DNA of 10,548 nt from Chloroflexota bacterium (GTDB lineage: Bacteria > Chloroflexota > Dehalococcoidia > Lucifugimonadales > UBA1127): the NCBI GenBank assembly GCA_028873745.1, contig JAPPNT010000133.1:575-11122 (forward strand). The letters run 5' to 3'. Shown here piece after piece: positions 1-5,596 of the stretch (the first letter of the stretch is position 1; every line of letters starts with the position of its first letter). The notes under the pieces are model-generated. The model saw only the letters and a program-made list of their open reading frames with translations. It ran no database searches and was not told the DNA's origin. The translations under genes and the position numbers were made by a program.

Positions 1-1077
1 GAGTCCAATGCTCCCCACAATGTGCGCGTCCCGTGTCACGTCGAACAGCGCGTTGAACATGCGCCCCCACACAGGCGTCGCCGAGAACCCGTCGAAGCTC
101 ACCGTCGAAAGCAGCAGCAGCACGAACATCATCACCGACAGCGAGCGCCCCTCGCTCCGCAGCAGCCCCACCACGTACGGCCGCAGATTGAGCTCACGAT
201 GCTCCGACGGCGCCTCCGTGAAGCACTCCGCGCAGTCCACGCACCCGTCGTCCCCGGCGAGACCCTCGCCGGCGTCGGCGCAGTCCATCGAGCACTCCAT
301 GCACACCGACGCGTCCGTCACCCGCAGCTCCGTCGGCGAAAACCGCGCCAGGAACCCGTACACCAGTGAGAAGGCGTCCCCATGCCGCAGCCAGACCTCA
401 CGGCCAAAGAGGTACATGCCCGCCCACATCCATACCGTGTACGCCAGCGCAAACTGCGTGATCCGCCCCGGCAGCGACGATTCGATGTAGATGATCTCCA
501 CCCACGCGAAGACCAGGAAGGCCAGCATCCCCGGCCACACACCCAGCCCAGCCGGGTACCGCAACCCCATCCCCAGCCCGCCCTCGCCGCCGAGGCCACG
601 GTAGGCGCGCTCCGCCCACGCGAATGTCGCATTCCACGGGTTCAGCAGCCGCCACACGTTCCCCACCAGCGCGCAGACGTAGGCCATCCCCACCCACCAG
701 ATGATCCACACCAGCGTCGGCGAGATGTTCTTCGTCGGCTCCCAGTCGCCGATGATGCCCGCGATCACCACCACCGCCAGCGTCGCTACCAACGCCGCCT
801 GCACGAGCGCTACCACAGCCGGATGCGCCGCCACGCGCACGACCCGCCACTGCAGCAGGTTGTACCGAGGGTATCCCTGGCCGGCCTCCCCGCCGCGCAC
901 AAAGAGTCCCATGACGACGAACGACAGCGCCACCGCCGCACCGGCGCCGAAGACGTATAGGCCCAGCGGCACCGGCAGGTCGTAGCGCTCGCCGAAGCCG
1001 TGGGCCGCCGCGGGGGAAACGGCCAGCGCCAGCCCCGCGACGACCGCAATGATGGACAGCCTGCTGAGTAGCTTCAC
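1..1077 (-). CDS. polytopic membrane protein with six-cysteine cluster (3' end outside window)
   Basis: The reading frame is open from a GTG at 1077 to the left edge, giving 359 codons with no stop. An in-frame TAG at 1099-1101, which is the stop of the preceding gene, limits the start, and a GAGG just upstream of the GTG supports it. Residues 1-25 form a signal-like segment ending in SPAAAHGFG. Hydrophobic stretches follow near 36-60, 84-110, 119-146, 180-199, 207-225 and 314-330. A soluble loop carries C259, C262, C266, C279, C282 and C285 (CxxCxxxC, then CxxCxxC), a plausible metal or Fe-S site. The HGFGxRYDLPVPL opening and the NLRPY segment after the cysteines recall a poorly characterised membrane family sometimes labelled fenitrothion hydrolase (FedB-like) in databases; that is from memory. 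It is the fourth gene of the minus-strand metal-handling set. I do not assign a function. Confidence 0.85.
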   Translation of the reverse strand, partial: MKLLSRLSIIAVVAGLALAVSPAAAHGFGERYDLPVPLGLYVFGAGAAVALSFVVMGLFVRGGEAGQGYPRYNLLQWRVVRVAAHPAVVALVQAALVATLAVVVIAGIIGDWEPTKNISPTLVWIIWWVGMAYVCALVGNVWRLLNPWNATFAWAERAYRGLGGEGGLGMGLRYPAGLGVWPGMLAFLVFAWVEIIYIESSLPGRITQFALAYTVWMWAGMYLFGREVWLRHGDAFSLVYGFLARFSPTELRVTDASVCMECSMDCADAGEGLAGDDGCVDCAECFTEAPSEHRELNLRPYVVGLLRSEGRSLSVMMFVLLLLSTVSFDGFSATPVWGRMFNALFDVTRDAHIVGSIGL

Positions 1078-1098
1078 GTAGACCTCGCTGACGCCATG

Positions 1099-1866
1099 CT
1101 AGGGCCTCACCTCGAACCGGCCAAGCTCCGCCTCGACGGTCGTCGAGTCCGCGCCGCCGCCGTGTCCGGCGTCCTCCACGCTCGGCACGGTGACGCTGAT
1201 CGAGTGCTCCACCAGCTGCCCTTCGACGGCGTACTCGGCGTGCGTGTTCGCGTTCAGCGTCACCCGAATCGTGTGTTCGCCGGGCCCGACCGAGCCCAGG
1301 TGATAGTAATCGCCGTAGACCCGGCCCTCCTTCACGCCGTCCACGTAGACGTGCGCGTGACCCTGCCCCTGCACGTGCTCGCCCCCGACCTCTTCCGGCG
1401 AGAAGGTAAATCCCGTCGTCGTAAGTCGCAGGTTCAGCCCGGACACCGAGTCCGGCGTCGCCTCCACCCCGACGCTCATCCCTGCCGGCCCCTCGATCGC
1501 CGATTCGTGGCTCGCGTCGTGATCGCTCATCGATGCCGGAACAGCGGACCGGTGGATTGTGATTGGGAAACTCCCAGTAGCATTCGCCGTGAATATGAAC
1601 TCTGCGGGTTCCTCAGGTGTGACGTCCTGCTCCAGATCGTACCCATGCAGGTGGAAGTTCACTGGCTCGTCGGAGCGCACAACCAGCGTGACCTCGTCGT
1701 TGGCGTTGACCTGCCAGTTCGACGCGTCGCCCGCAATCTGCCCCCGCTCCAACTCGATAGTGATGGTCCGCGCCGACGGCCCGCCAACACCGTCCCCGTC
1801 GCACGCAGCCAGCATCAGCGATAGCGCCGCTACCGCTGCCAGCGCGACTAGTATCGTTTTCTTCAT
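1099..1866 (-). CDS. cupredoxin-like exported lipoprotein
   Basis: This 255-residue protein starts at ATG 1866, with an AGGA ribosome site just upstream; a longer in-frame extension to 1950 lacks a signal-like start. Residues 1-22 are a lipoprotein signal (MKK, hydrophobic core, LAAC), so C22 should be lipidated and the protein anchored outside the membrane. The first domain (about 32-105) has the beta-strand pattern of a cupredoxin, with NFHLHGYDL and a following FPITIH strand. I see no cysteine to act as a classical type-1 copper ligand. A His- and acid-rich linker (SDHDASHES) leads to a second beta domain with GHAHVYVDG and a strand ending LNANTHAEYAVEG, a pattern I recall from other bacterial exported proteins of unknown role. 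It lies 13 bases after the YtkA-like gene and 21 bases before the cysteine-cluster membrane gene, so it is almost certainly co-transcribed. Copper or other metal binding is inferred from fold and histidines. Confidence 0.88.
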   Translation of the reverse strand: MKKTILVALAAVAALSLMLAACDGDGVGGPSARTITIELERGQIAGDASNWQVNANDEVTLVVRSDEPVNFHLHGYDLEQDVTPEEPAEFIFTANATGSFPITIHRSAVPASMSDHDASHESAIEGPAGMSVGVEATPDSVSGLNLRLTTTGFTFSPEEVGGEHVQGQGHAHVYVDGVKEGRVYGDYYHLGSVGPGEHTIRVTLNANTHAEYAVEGQLVEHSISVTVPSVEDAGHGGGADSTTVEAELGRFEVRP

Positions 1867-1879
1867 CGGTTTCCTGGTT

Positions 1880-2449
1880 TCATCCCTGTGGGCGGCGTCC
1901 CCCCGCACGGCGACGCCGCCCAAACATGCGATTGCCAAGCGTAAACCCAAGTATCGCCAGCGCGATGATGATCAGCGCGAACAGTGTCAGGTTCCCGCCG
2001 CCCGGCTCCAGCACCGGCACGGCGAATGTCACGCTCTCCTGACCCAGCGCCGAGTCCACCGTCAACGTGAACTCCCACAGCCCCGCCGGCGCGACCTCCA
2101 AGTCTGCCGCGTACCACTGCAGCCCCTCGATCGTCCCGTACCCCTGCACAGGCCCGGTGAATACCCCCTCGCCGTCCGCGAAGTCCCCGCGCATGGTGAT
2201 CGCCGCGTCCTCGACGGGCGCACCCTCTCCCGCCGTCGAGAGCAGGATGATGAAGTGCATCGCCCCCTCGACCGGCGTCGTGGTCACCGCGAGCCGGTAC
2301 GGTCCGGCCTCGCCCGCGAACACCTCGCGGCTTCCGATGTGCACGCCGTTGGCCTGCGCCGGCGCCGCCGACTGCACGAGCAACGCCGCGCCCAGCACAA
2401 GGCCAAGCGCCAAACGCGCGCAGAGGAACAGTGGACCGGTCGAGGCCAT
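1880..2449 (-). CDS. secreted YtkA/FixH-like protein with C-terminal membrane anchor
   Basis: The ATG at 2449 (189 residues) is preferred over an in-frame TTG at 2470 because a GGAGAAGGCGGGAG purine stretch precedes it and the signal peptide follows at once. Residues about 1-35 are a signal peptide ending near APAQANG. The body is a single immunoglobulin-like beta domain: GPYRLAVTTTP, an acidic strand region, then a WYAADLEVAPAGLWEFTL segment and a final VTFAVPV strand. This is the general layout of YtkA-like and FixH-like domains, which are found beside copper proteins and cytochrome oxidase assembly genes. A hydrophobic helix (LTLFALIIIALAILGFTLG) and a basic tail (GRRRRAGGRR) anchor the C-terminus with the domain outside the cell. 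It is the second gene of the minus-strand cluster. The family call rests on pattern only and may be off. Confidence 0.82.
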   Translation of the reverse strand: MASTGPLFLCARLALGLVLGAALLVQSAAPAQANGVHIGSREVFAGEAGPYRLAVTTTPVEGAMHFIILLSTAGEGAPVEDAAITMRGDFADGEGVFTGPVQGYGTIEGLQWYAADLEVAPAGLWEFTLTVDSALGQESVTFAVPVLEPGGGNLTLFALIIIALAILGFTLGNRMFGRRRRAGGRRPQG

Positions 2450-2476
2450 TCTCCCGCCTTCTCCCGGCAACGATGA

Positions 2477-2494
2477 CCGCCGTGCTCACGGCGG
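2477..2494. other. perfect 8-bp inverted repeat between two genes
   Basis: CCGCCGTG and CACGGCGG flank a two-base centre. It lies in the 88-base gap between the His-rich gene and the YtkA-like gene, about 28 bases before the latter's start. No T-run follows on either strand, so it is more likely an mRNA processing or stability hairpin, or an operator, than a terminator. Confidence 0.5.
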
Positions 2495-2537
2495 CCGACG
2501 CGCCGGACGCTGTCACTGACGATTTTCGCGGTAGCGA

Positions 2538-2963
2538 TCAGAAGGCAGGCCGGGGCGGGGGCGTGTCGACTACCGGTGAGAACCGCGAGAGCGTATCCCG
2601 CCACGGCAGCCGCACAAGAACAAAGAGGGCGAGCGCCAGCAGCGCCAGTGCCGCCGCTTCGCCCATGGACACCAGATTGAAGACGCTGGCGCTCGTGATG
2701 TCGCTGCTCGCAGGCAGGATCACGACGCCGTCCGCCGAGACGGGGATATCACCGCTGTGAGTGTGGCCCACCTGCGAGCCGTGCTCATGGTCGACAAAGA
2801 CGCCGCCCGGGAAAAGGTGGCCGTGCTGAGGGTGTCGCTCGACGGCGTGGTGGTCCAGCGTCGGCGCGAGCGCCGGGAACAACGCCGCCCACACTACCGC
2901 CATGAATAGCGCCATGTACACGGCGCTCGCGCTCCGGCGAGTGGCTATTCCAGGGAGTACCAT
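2538..2963 (-). CDS. His-rich small membrane protein, putative metal binding
   Basis: I start this 141-residue protein at ATG 2963. An in-frame TTG at 2999 lies inside the predicted -35 box and cannot be used if that promoter is right. No ribosome site precedes 2963, but the predicted transcript begins at about the same base, so translation may be leaderless. An N-terminal hydrophobic segment (about residues 17-37) is followed by an extracytoplasmic stretch rich in histidine: TLDHHAVERHPQHGHLF, then VDHEHGSQVGHTHSGD. A second hydrophobic helix near 112-125 precedes a basic and proline-rich cytoplasmic tail. The repeated HxH and HH pairs suggest binding of copper, zinc or nickel. I recognise no named family. 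It is the first gene of the cluster that continues with the YtkA-like, cupredoxin-like and cysteine-cluster genes, which supports a metal-handling role by association only. Confidence 0.75.
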   Translation of the reverse strand: MVLPGIATRRSASAVYMALFMAVVWAALFPALAPTLDHHAVERHPQHGHLFPGGVFVDHEHGSQVGHTHSGDIPVSADGVVILPASSDITSASVFNLVSMGEAAALALLALALFVLVRLPWRDTLSRFSPVVDTPPPRPAF

Positions 2964-2969
2964 AGGTAG

Positions 2970-2999
2970 AGCATAGTTGCGGGCTGCAGACAGCGTCAA
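2970..2999 (-). promoter_or_regulatory. sigma70-type promoter for the minus-strand metal-handling cluster
   Basis: On the minus strand TTGACG (2999-2994) is a 5/6 match to the -35 box. TATGCT (2975-2970) is a 4/6 match to the -10 box, and the spacer is 18 bases. The expected transcription start, about seven bases past the -10, falls at or next to the ATG at 2963. Confidence 0.6.
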
Positions 3000-3033
3000 C
3001 GCCCTTGCCCTTCCCTCGTACCCCCATTCGTTT

Positions 3034-3051
3034 CACCGGCGAAAGCCGGTG
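3034..3051. repeat. GAAA-tetraloop hairpin, short interspersed repeat type
   Basis: CACCGGC and GCCGGTG form a perfect 7-bp stem around GAAA. The flanks (CCATTCGTTT before, CCCAGG after) resemble the dispersed REP-like elements of the 'GCGAAAGC' kind found between genes in many bacterial genomes. A genome-wide copy count would confirm this. Confidence 0.55.
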
Positions 3052-3098
3052 CCCAGGGAGGCTGGGAGCCTGCTCTTAAGTGATACGGAATCCCTCCG

Positions 3099-3167
3099 TT
3101 CGCCCTGAGCTTGTCGAAGGGTCGCCCTGACTCCGTCCTGAGGCTCTCGAAGGAGCCTGTCGAAGGG
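3099..3167. repeat. tandem degenerate copies of a CCTGAGCnTGTCGAAGG interspersed repeat
   Basis: The first copy, 3099-3121, reads TTCGCCCTGAGC followed by TTGTCGAAGGG. A broken partial copy starts at 3122 (TCGCCCTGA). A third, 3135-3167, has CCTGAGG-CTCTCGAAGG fused to AGCC-TGTCGAAGGG. Within it AGGCTC (3141-3146) pairs with GAGCCT (3153-3158). I know this motif as a common dispersed intergenic repeat in several bacterial groups. It lies upstream of pyrD and creates a false in-frame N-terminal extension to that gene. Confidence 0.65.
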
Positions 3168-3182
3168 CCGACTCCTGCACCC

Positions 3183-3211
3183 TTGCCCGCCCCCAGCGCC
3201 TGTGGAACAAT
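3183..3211 (+). promoter_or_regulatory. possible weak promoter of pyrD
   Basis: TTGCCC (3183-3188) and AACAAT (3206-3211) are each 4/6 matches to the sigma70 boxes, with a 17-base spacer. They lie between the repeats and the pyrD start and predict a leader of only about ten bases. Boxes of this quality can occur by chance in this sequence. Confidence 0.3.
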
Positions 3212-3227
3212 CGAAGGCGAGGTGCTC

Positions 3228-4202
3228 ATGCCGAAGCCTGACATGTCCGTCAACGTCGCTCCCGGCCACCCGTCCGGGCTGTGGCTGCGTGCGCCAGTCA
3301 TGATCGCCTGCGGCACCTTCGGCCAGGACGGCTACGGCGAGGGCATGCCGGCCGGCAGCGACTGGCAGTCCCTCGGCGCCGTCGTCGCCAAGACCACCAC
3401 CGTCCACGAGCGCCTCGGCAACCCGAGGCCCCGCATCGCCCATTCCCGCGCGTGGACCATGAACTCCATCGGCCTGGCCAACCCCGGCATCGACGCCGTC
3501 CTCCGCGACTACGCACCGAAGTGGCCCGCGTGGCAGGTCCCCGTCATCCTCAGCATCGCGGGCGAGAGCGTCGACGACTTCCACGCTCTCGCCTCCGCCG
3601 TCGACGGCACGCCCGGCGTCGCCGCTATCGAGATCAACGTCAGCTGCCCCAACGTCGCCGGCGGCCTCGATTTCGCCCAGAGCCCGCAGCTCACCGGCGA
3701 TGTCGTCCGCGCGGTGGTCGGCGCCACGTCCCTCCCCGTGCTCGCCAAGCTGTCGCCCAACGTCACTGACATCGTCCCCATCGCCCAGGCCGCCGAGGCC
3801 GCGGGCGCCCACGCCCTCACCCTGACCAACACCCTCATCGGCATGGCCCTTGACCGGGACTCCGGCGGCTCCGTCCTCGGCACCGCGACCGGCGGCGTCT
3901 CCGGCCCCGCTCTCAAGCCCGTCACCCTCGCGATGGTCTACAAGACCTACCGAGCGGTGCAGGTCCCCGTCATCGGCGTCGGCGGCATCGAGTCGACGGA
4001 CGACGCCCTCGACTACCTCCACGCCGGCGCGACAGCGGTCCAGGTCGGCACCGCGAACTTCACCAACCCCCGCGCCCCCGTCGAGGTCATGGCCGGCCTC
4101 CAGCGACACCTCGCCCGCGAGGGGTTGGCATCCGTCGCCGCCCTCACGGGGCTCGCCCACCGGGACGCCCCCGCCCCCGTACAGGCGCCGATTCAGGCGT
4201 AG
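3228..4202 (+). CDS. pyrD: dihydroorotate dehydrogenase, class 1B catalytic subunit
   Basis: PyrD oxidises dihydroorotate to orotate, the fourth step of UMP synthesis, using FMN in the cytosol. The protein has 324 residues, normal for the family. I start it at ATG 3228, with GAGG five bases upstream; the frame stays open back to a TTG at 3111, but that stretch translates the interspersed repeat. Class 1 marks are clear: the NSIGLANPG loop, NVSCPN with C140 as the expected catalytic base (class 2 enzymes use serine), AKLSPNVTDIV, the LTNTLIGMALD strand, GVGGI for phosphate binding, and QVGTANF. The wording around these fits subclass 1B, which normally works with the iron-sulfur flavoprotein PyrK and NAD+. 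No pyrK lies beside it here. The gene stands alone, 62 bases before infC, which has its own promoter. The last dozen residues (Ala, Pro, Gln) look like a dispensable tail. Confidence 0.95.
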   Translation: MPKPDMSVNVAPGHPSGLWLRAPVMIACGTFGQDGYGEGMPAGSDWQSLGAVVAKTTTVHERLGNPRPRIAHSRAWTMNSIGLANPGIDAVLRDYAPKWPAWQVPVILSIAGESVDDFHALASAVDGTPGVAAIEINVSCPNVAGGLDFAQSPQLTGDVVRAVVGATSLPVLAKLSPNVTDIVPIAQAAEAAGAHALTLTNTLIGMALDRDSGGSVLGTATGGVSGPALKPVTLAMVYKTYRAVQVPVIGVGGIESTDDALDYLHAGATAVQVGTANFTNPRAPVEVMAGLQRHLAREGLASVAALTGLAHRDAPAPVQAPIQA

Positions 4203-4205
4203 CTG

Positions 4206-4234
4206 TTTACACAGCCGTACGCCTGTGCTATAGT
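4206..4234 (+). promoter_or_regulatory. sigma70-type promoter of the infC-rpmI-rplT operon
   Basis: TTTACA (4206-4211) and TATAGT (4229-4234) are each 5/6 matches to consensus with an ideal 17-base spacer. Transcription should start near 4241, giving a leader of about 24 bases before infC. An inverted repeat, CACAG (4210-4214) and CTGTG (4223-4227), sits inside the spacer, with another CACAGG at 4235-4240. It could be an operator. Confidence 0.75.
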
Positions 4235-4264
4235 CACAGGGCATTTCACAAGGAGTGGTAAAAC

Positions 4265-4858
4265 ATCGCGGGCAGAGACTACCGCATTAACCAGCAAATA
4301 CGGGTCCGTGAAGTCCGGGTAATCGGGGACGCGGGTGAGCAGTTGGGCGTCCTCCCCACGCTCGAGGCCATTAATATGGCGCGCGAGCAGGGCCTGGACC
4401 TGGTAGAGGTGTCTCCCAACGCAACCCCACCCGTTTGCCGGCTCCTCGACTACGGGCGGTTCCGCTACTCGCAGACCAAGCGCGAGCGGGAGGCCCGCAA
4501 GACCCAGAAGACCAACATCGTACGAGAGGTGCGCTTCCGGCCTCGCATCGCCGAGCATGACCGCGCCTCCAAAGTCCGCCGCATCCAGGAGCTCCTGGGC
4601 GACGGCAACAAGGTCAAGGTCAGCGTCCTCTTCCGGGGCAGGGAAATCTCCCACCCGGAGCTTGGCGTAACGCTCCTGCGCGGAGTCGCGGAGCAGCTCA
4701 AGGACGAGGCCAAGCTGGAGGCCCCGCCGGCCATGGAGGGCCGCAGATTGAACATCGTGCTGGTGCCCGGAGCGGCACCGGCGCCAAAGGCCGCCAAGGC
4801 GGCGGTGGCGGAGGAGAAACCCGTTGGCGAACAAGCAGCCGAAGAAGTACAAGCTTAA
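4265..4858 (+). CDS. infC: translation initiation factor IF-3, ATC start codon
   Basis: IF3 binds the 30S subunit, keeps it apart from 50S and checks the start codon and initiator tRNA. An in-frame TAA at 4259-4261 closes the frame just upstream, and the conserved N-terminal stretch RINQQIRVREVRVIG begins before any ATG, GTG or TTG. The start must therefore be the ATC at 4265, with AAGGAG (4250-4255) nine bases before it. Starting at the first ATG (4343) would remove 26 conserved residues. The product is 197 residues. The N-domain (about 1-75, with GLDLVEVSPNATPPVCRLLDYG) is joined by a Lys/Arg-rich linker (KREREARKTQKT) to the C-domain (about 85-165, with REVRFRP, SVLFRGRE). An Ala/Glu/Lys-rich tail of roughly 25 residues follows. 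Rare infC start codons (AUU in E. coli) let IF3 repress its own translation, so the same feedback is likely here. It is the first gene of the operon and overlaps rpmI by 35 bases. Confidence 0.95.
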   Translation: MAGRDYRINQQIRVREVRVIGDAGEQLGVLPTLEAINMAREQGLDLVEVSPNATPPVCRLLDYGRFRYSQTKREREARKTQKTNIVREVRFRPRIAEHDRASKVRRIQELLGDGNKVKVSVLFRGREISHPELGVTLLRGVAEQLKDEAKLEAPPAMEGRRLNIVLVPGAAPAPKAAKAAVAEEKPVGEQAAEEVQA

Positions 4859-5042
4859 GACCCACAAGGCGTCGGCCTCCCGCATCCACGTAACCGCGGG
4901 CGGCCGGATGCTTCGCCTGCATGGCCAGCGGAGCCACCTCCGCCGGAAGAAGAGCCAGGCGCTGAAGCAGAGCTACGACCAGAAGGAACCCGTCCCGACG
5001 GGCGCCGTCAAGCGCCTCCGGAAGCTCCTCCCCTACTCCTAG
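4824..5042 (+). CDS. rpmI: 50S ribosomal protein L35
   Basis: L35 is a small basic protein of the large ribosomal subunit. The 72-residue product has the family hallmarks KLKTHKA near the N-terminus, RSHLRRKKS in the middle and the ending RLRKLLPYS. It begins at TTG 4824, with GGAGGAG (4810-4816) seven bases upstream. There is no ATG or GTG in the right place, and the extra seven or so residues before the core (MANKQPKKY) still look plausible for L35. The start lies inside infC, whose stop codon is at 4856-4858, so L35 translation is probably coupled to IF3 translation. The gene is followed by 87 bases and then rplT, the usual bacterial order. Confidence 0.93.
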   Translation: MANKQPKKYKLKTHKASASRIHVTAGGRMLRLHGQRSHLRRKKSQALKQSYDQKEPVPTGAVKRLRKLLPYS

Positions 5043-5129
5043 CGGCGTACGAGGTTCTTCCCGCCACGTTCACACGATCAACGACAATCGAGCGCCGCTC
5101 CGTGTGTGCGGCCGTAGACGAGGAAAGGC

Positions 5130-5495
5130 ATGGCTAGGACAACCAGCAGCGTCCCTAAGAAGCACCGGCACAAGAAGACCCTGGCACAGGCCAAGGGCCA
5201 CTACAGCGTTCGCCACAGGCAGTACCGGCGCGCCAAGGAGTCCGTCATGCACGCCTTGGCCTACGCCTACGCCCACCGCCGCGAGCGCAAGGGCGACTTC
5301 CGCAAGCTCTGGATCCTCCGCATCGGCGCCGCCGCTCGCGGCCACGGCATCAGCTACAGCCGCCTCATCGCGGGCCTCAACGCCGCCGGCATCACCCTCG
5401 ACCGCAAGGTCCTAGCCGACATGGCAGTCCGACAGCCCGCCGGCTTCGCCGCCGTAGTAGAGCAAGCCAAGCAAGCCCTGCCGGCCAACGCGTAG
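5130..5495 (+). CDS. rplT: 50S ribosomal protein L20
   Basis: L20 binds 23S rRNA early in large-subunit assembly. The 121-residue protein is close to the usual 117-120. It starts at ATG 5130 with AGGAAAGG just upstream. The basic N-terminal extension (MARTTSSVPKKHRHKK, then GHYSVRHRQYRRAKES) threads into rRNA. The C-terminal domain shows the family pattern RKGDFRKLWILRIGAAAR and YSRLIAGLNAAGITLDRKVLADMA. In E. coli L20 represses translation of rpmI-rplT through a structured mRNA leader. Here the 87-base rpmI-rplT gap shows no strong hairpin, so I cannot see an equivalent site. A perfect hairpin at 5519-5544 follows the gene. Confidence 0.97.
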   Translation: MARTTSSVPKKHRHKKTLAQAKGHYSVRHRQYRRAKESVMHALAYAYAHRRERKGDFRKLWILRIGAAARGHGISYSRLIAGLNAAGITLDRKVLADMAVRQPAGFAAVVEQAKQALPANA

Positions 5496-5518
5496 CAACA
5501 ACCCTCAACTAGGACAAG

Positions 5519-5544
5519 AGGAGCAAGGCCTTTGCCTTGCTCCT
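5519..5544 (+). terminator. strong hairpin ending the infC-rpmI-rplT operon
   Basis: AGGAGCAAGGC and GCCTTGCTCCT form a perfect 11-bp stem around a CTTT loop, 24 bases after the rplT stop. The following bases (TGCGCT) are not a U-run, so it may be a weak intrinsic or Rho-assisted terminator or a 3'-end stabiliser. Its sequence is symmetrical enough to act on both strands. Confidence 0.6.
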
Positions 5545-5596
5545 TGCGCTACTGGACAATCTACGGCTTCGCGTCCATCGAGAGCGGAGGCCGATA

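Noticed and set aside
3111..3227. N-terminal extension of PyrD from TTG 3111
   Set aside because: It translates the interspersed repeat and has no similarity to PyrD; the ATG at 3228 has its own GAGG.
3033..4244. Long minus-strand open frame (403 codons) opposite pyrD
   Set aside because: Its translation is Gly/Asp/Val-rich and low in complexity, a typical antisense shadow of a GC-rich gene; the plus-strand frame has all PyrD motifs.
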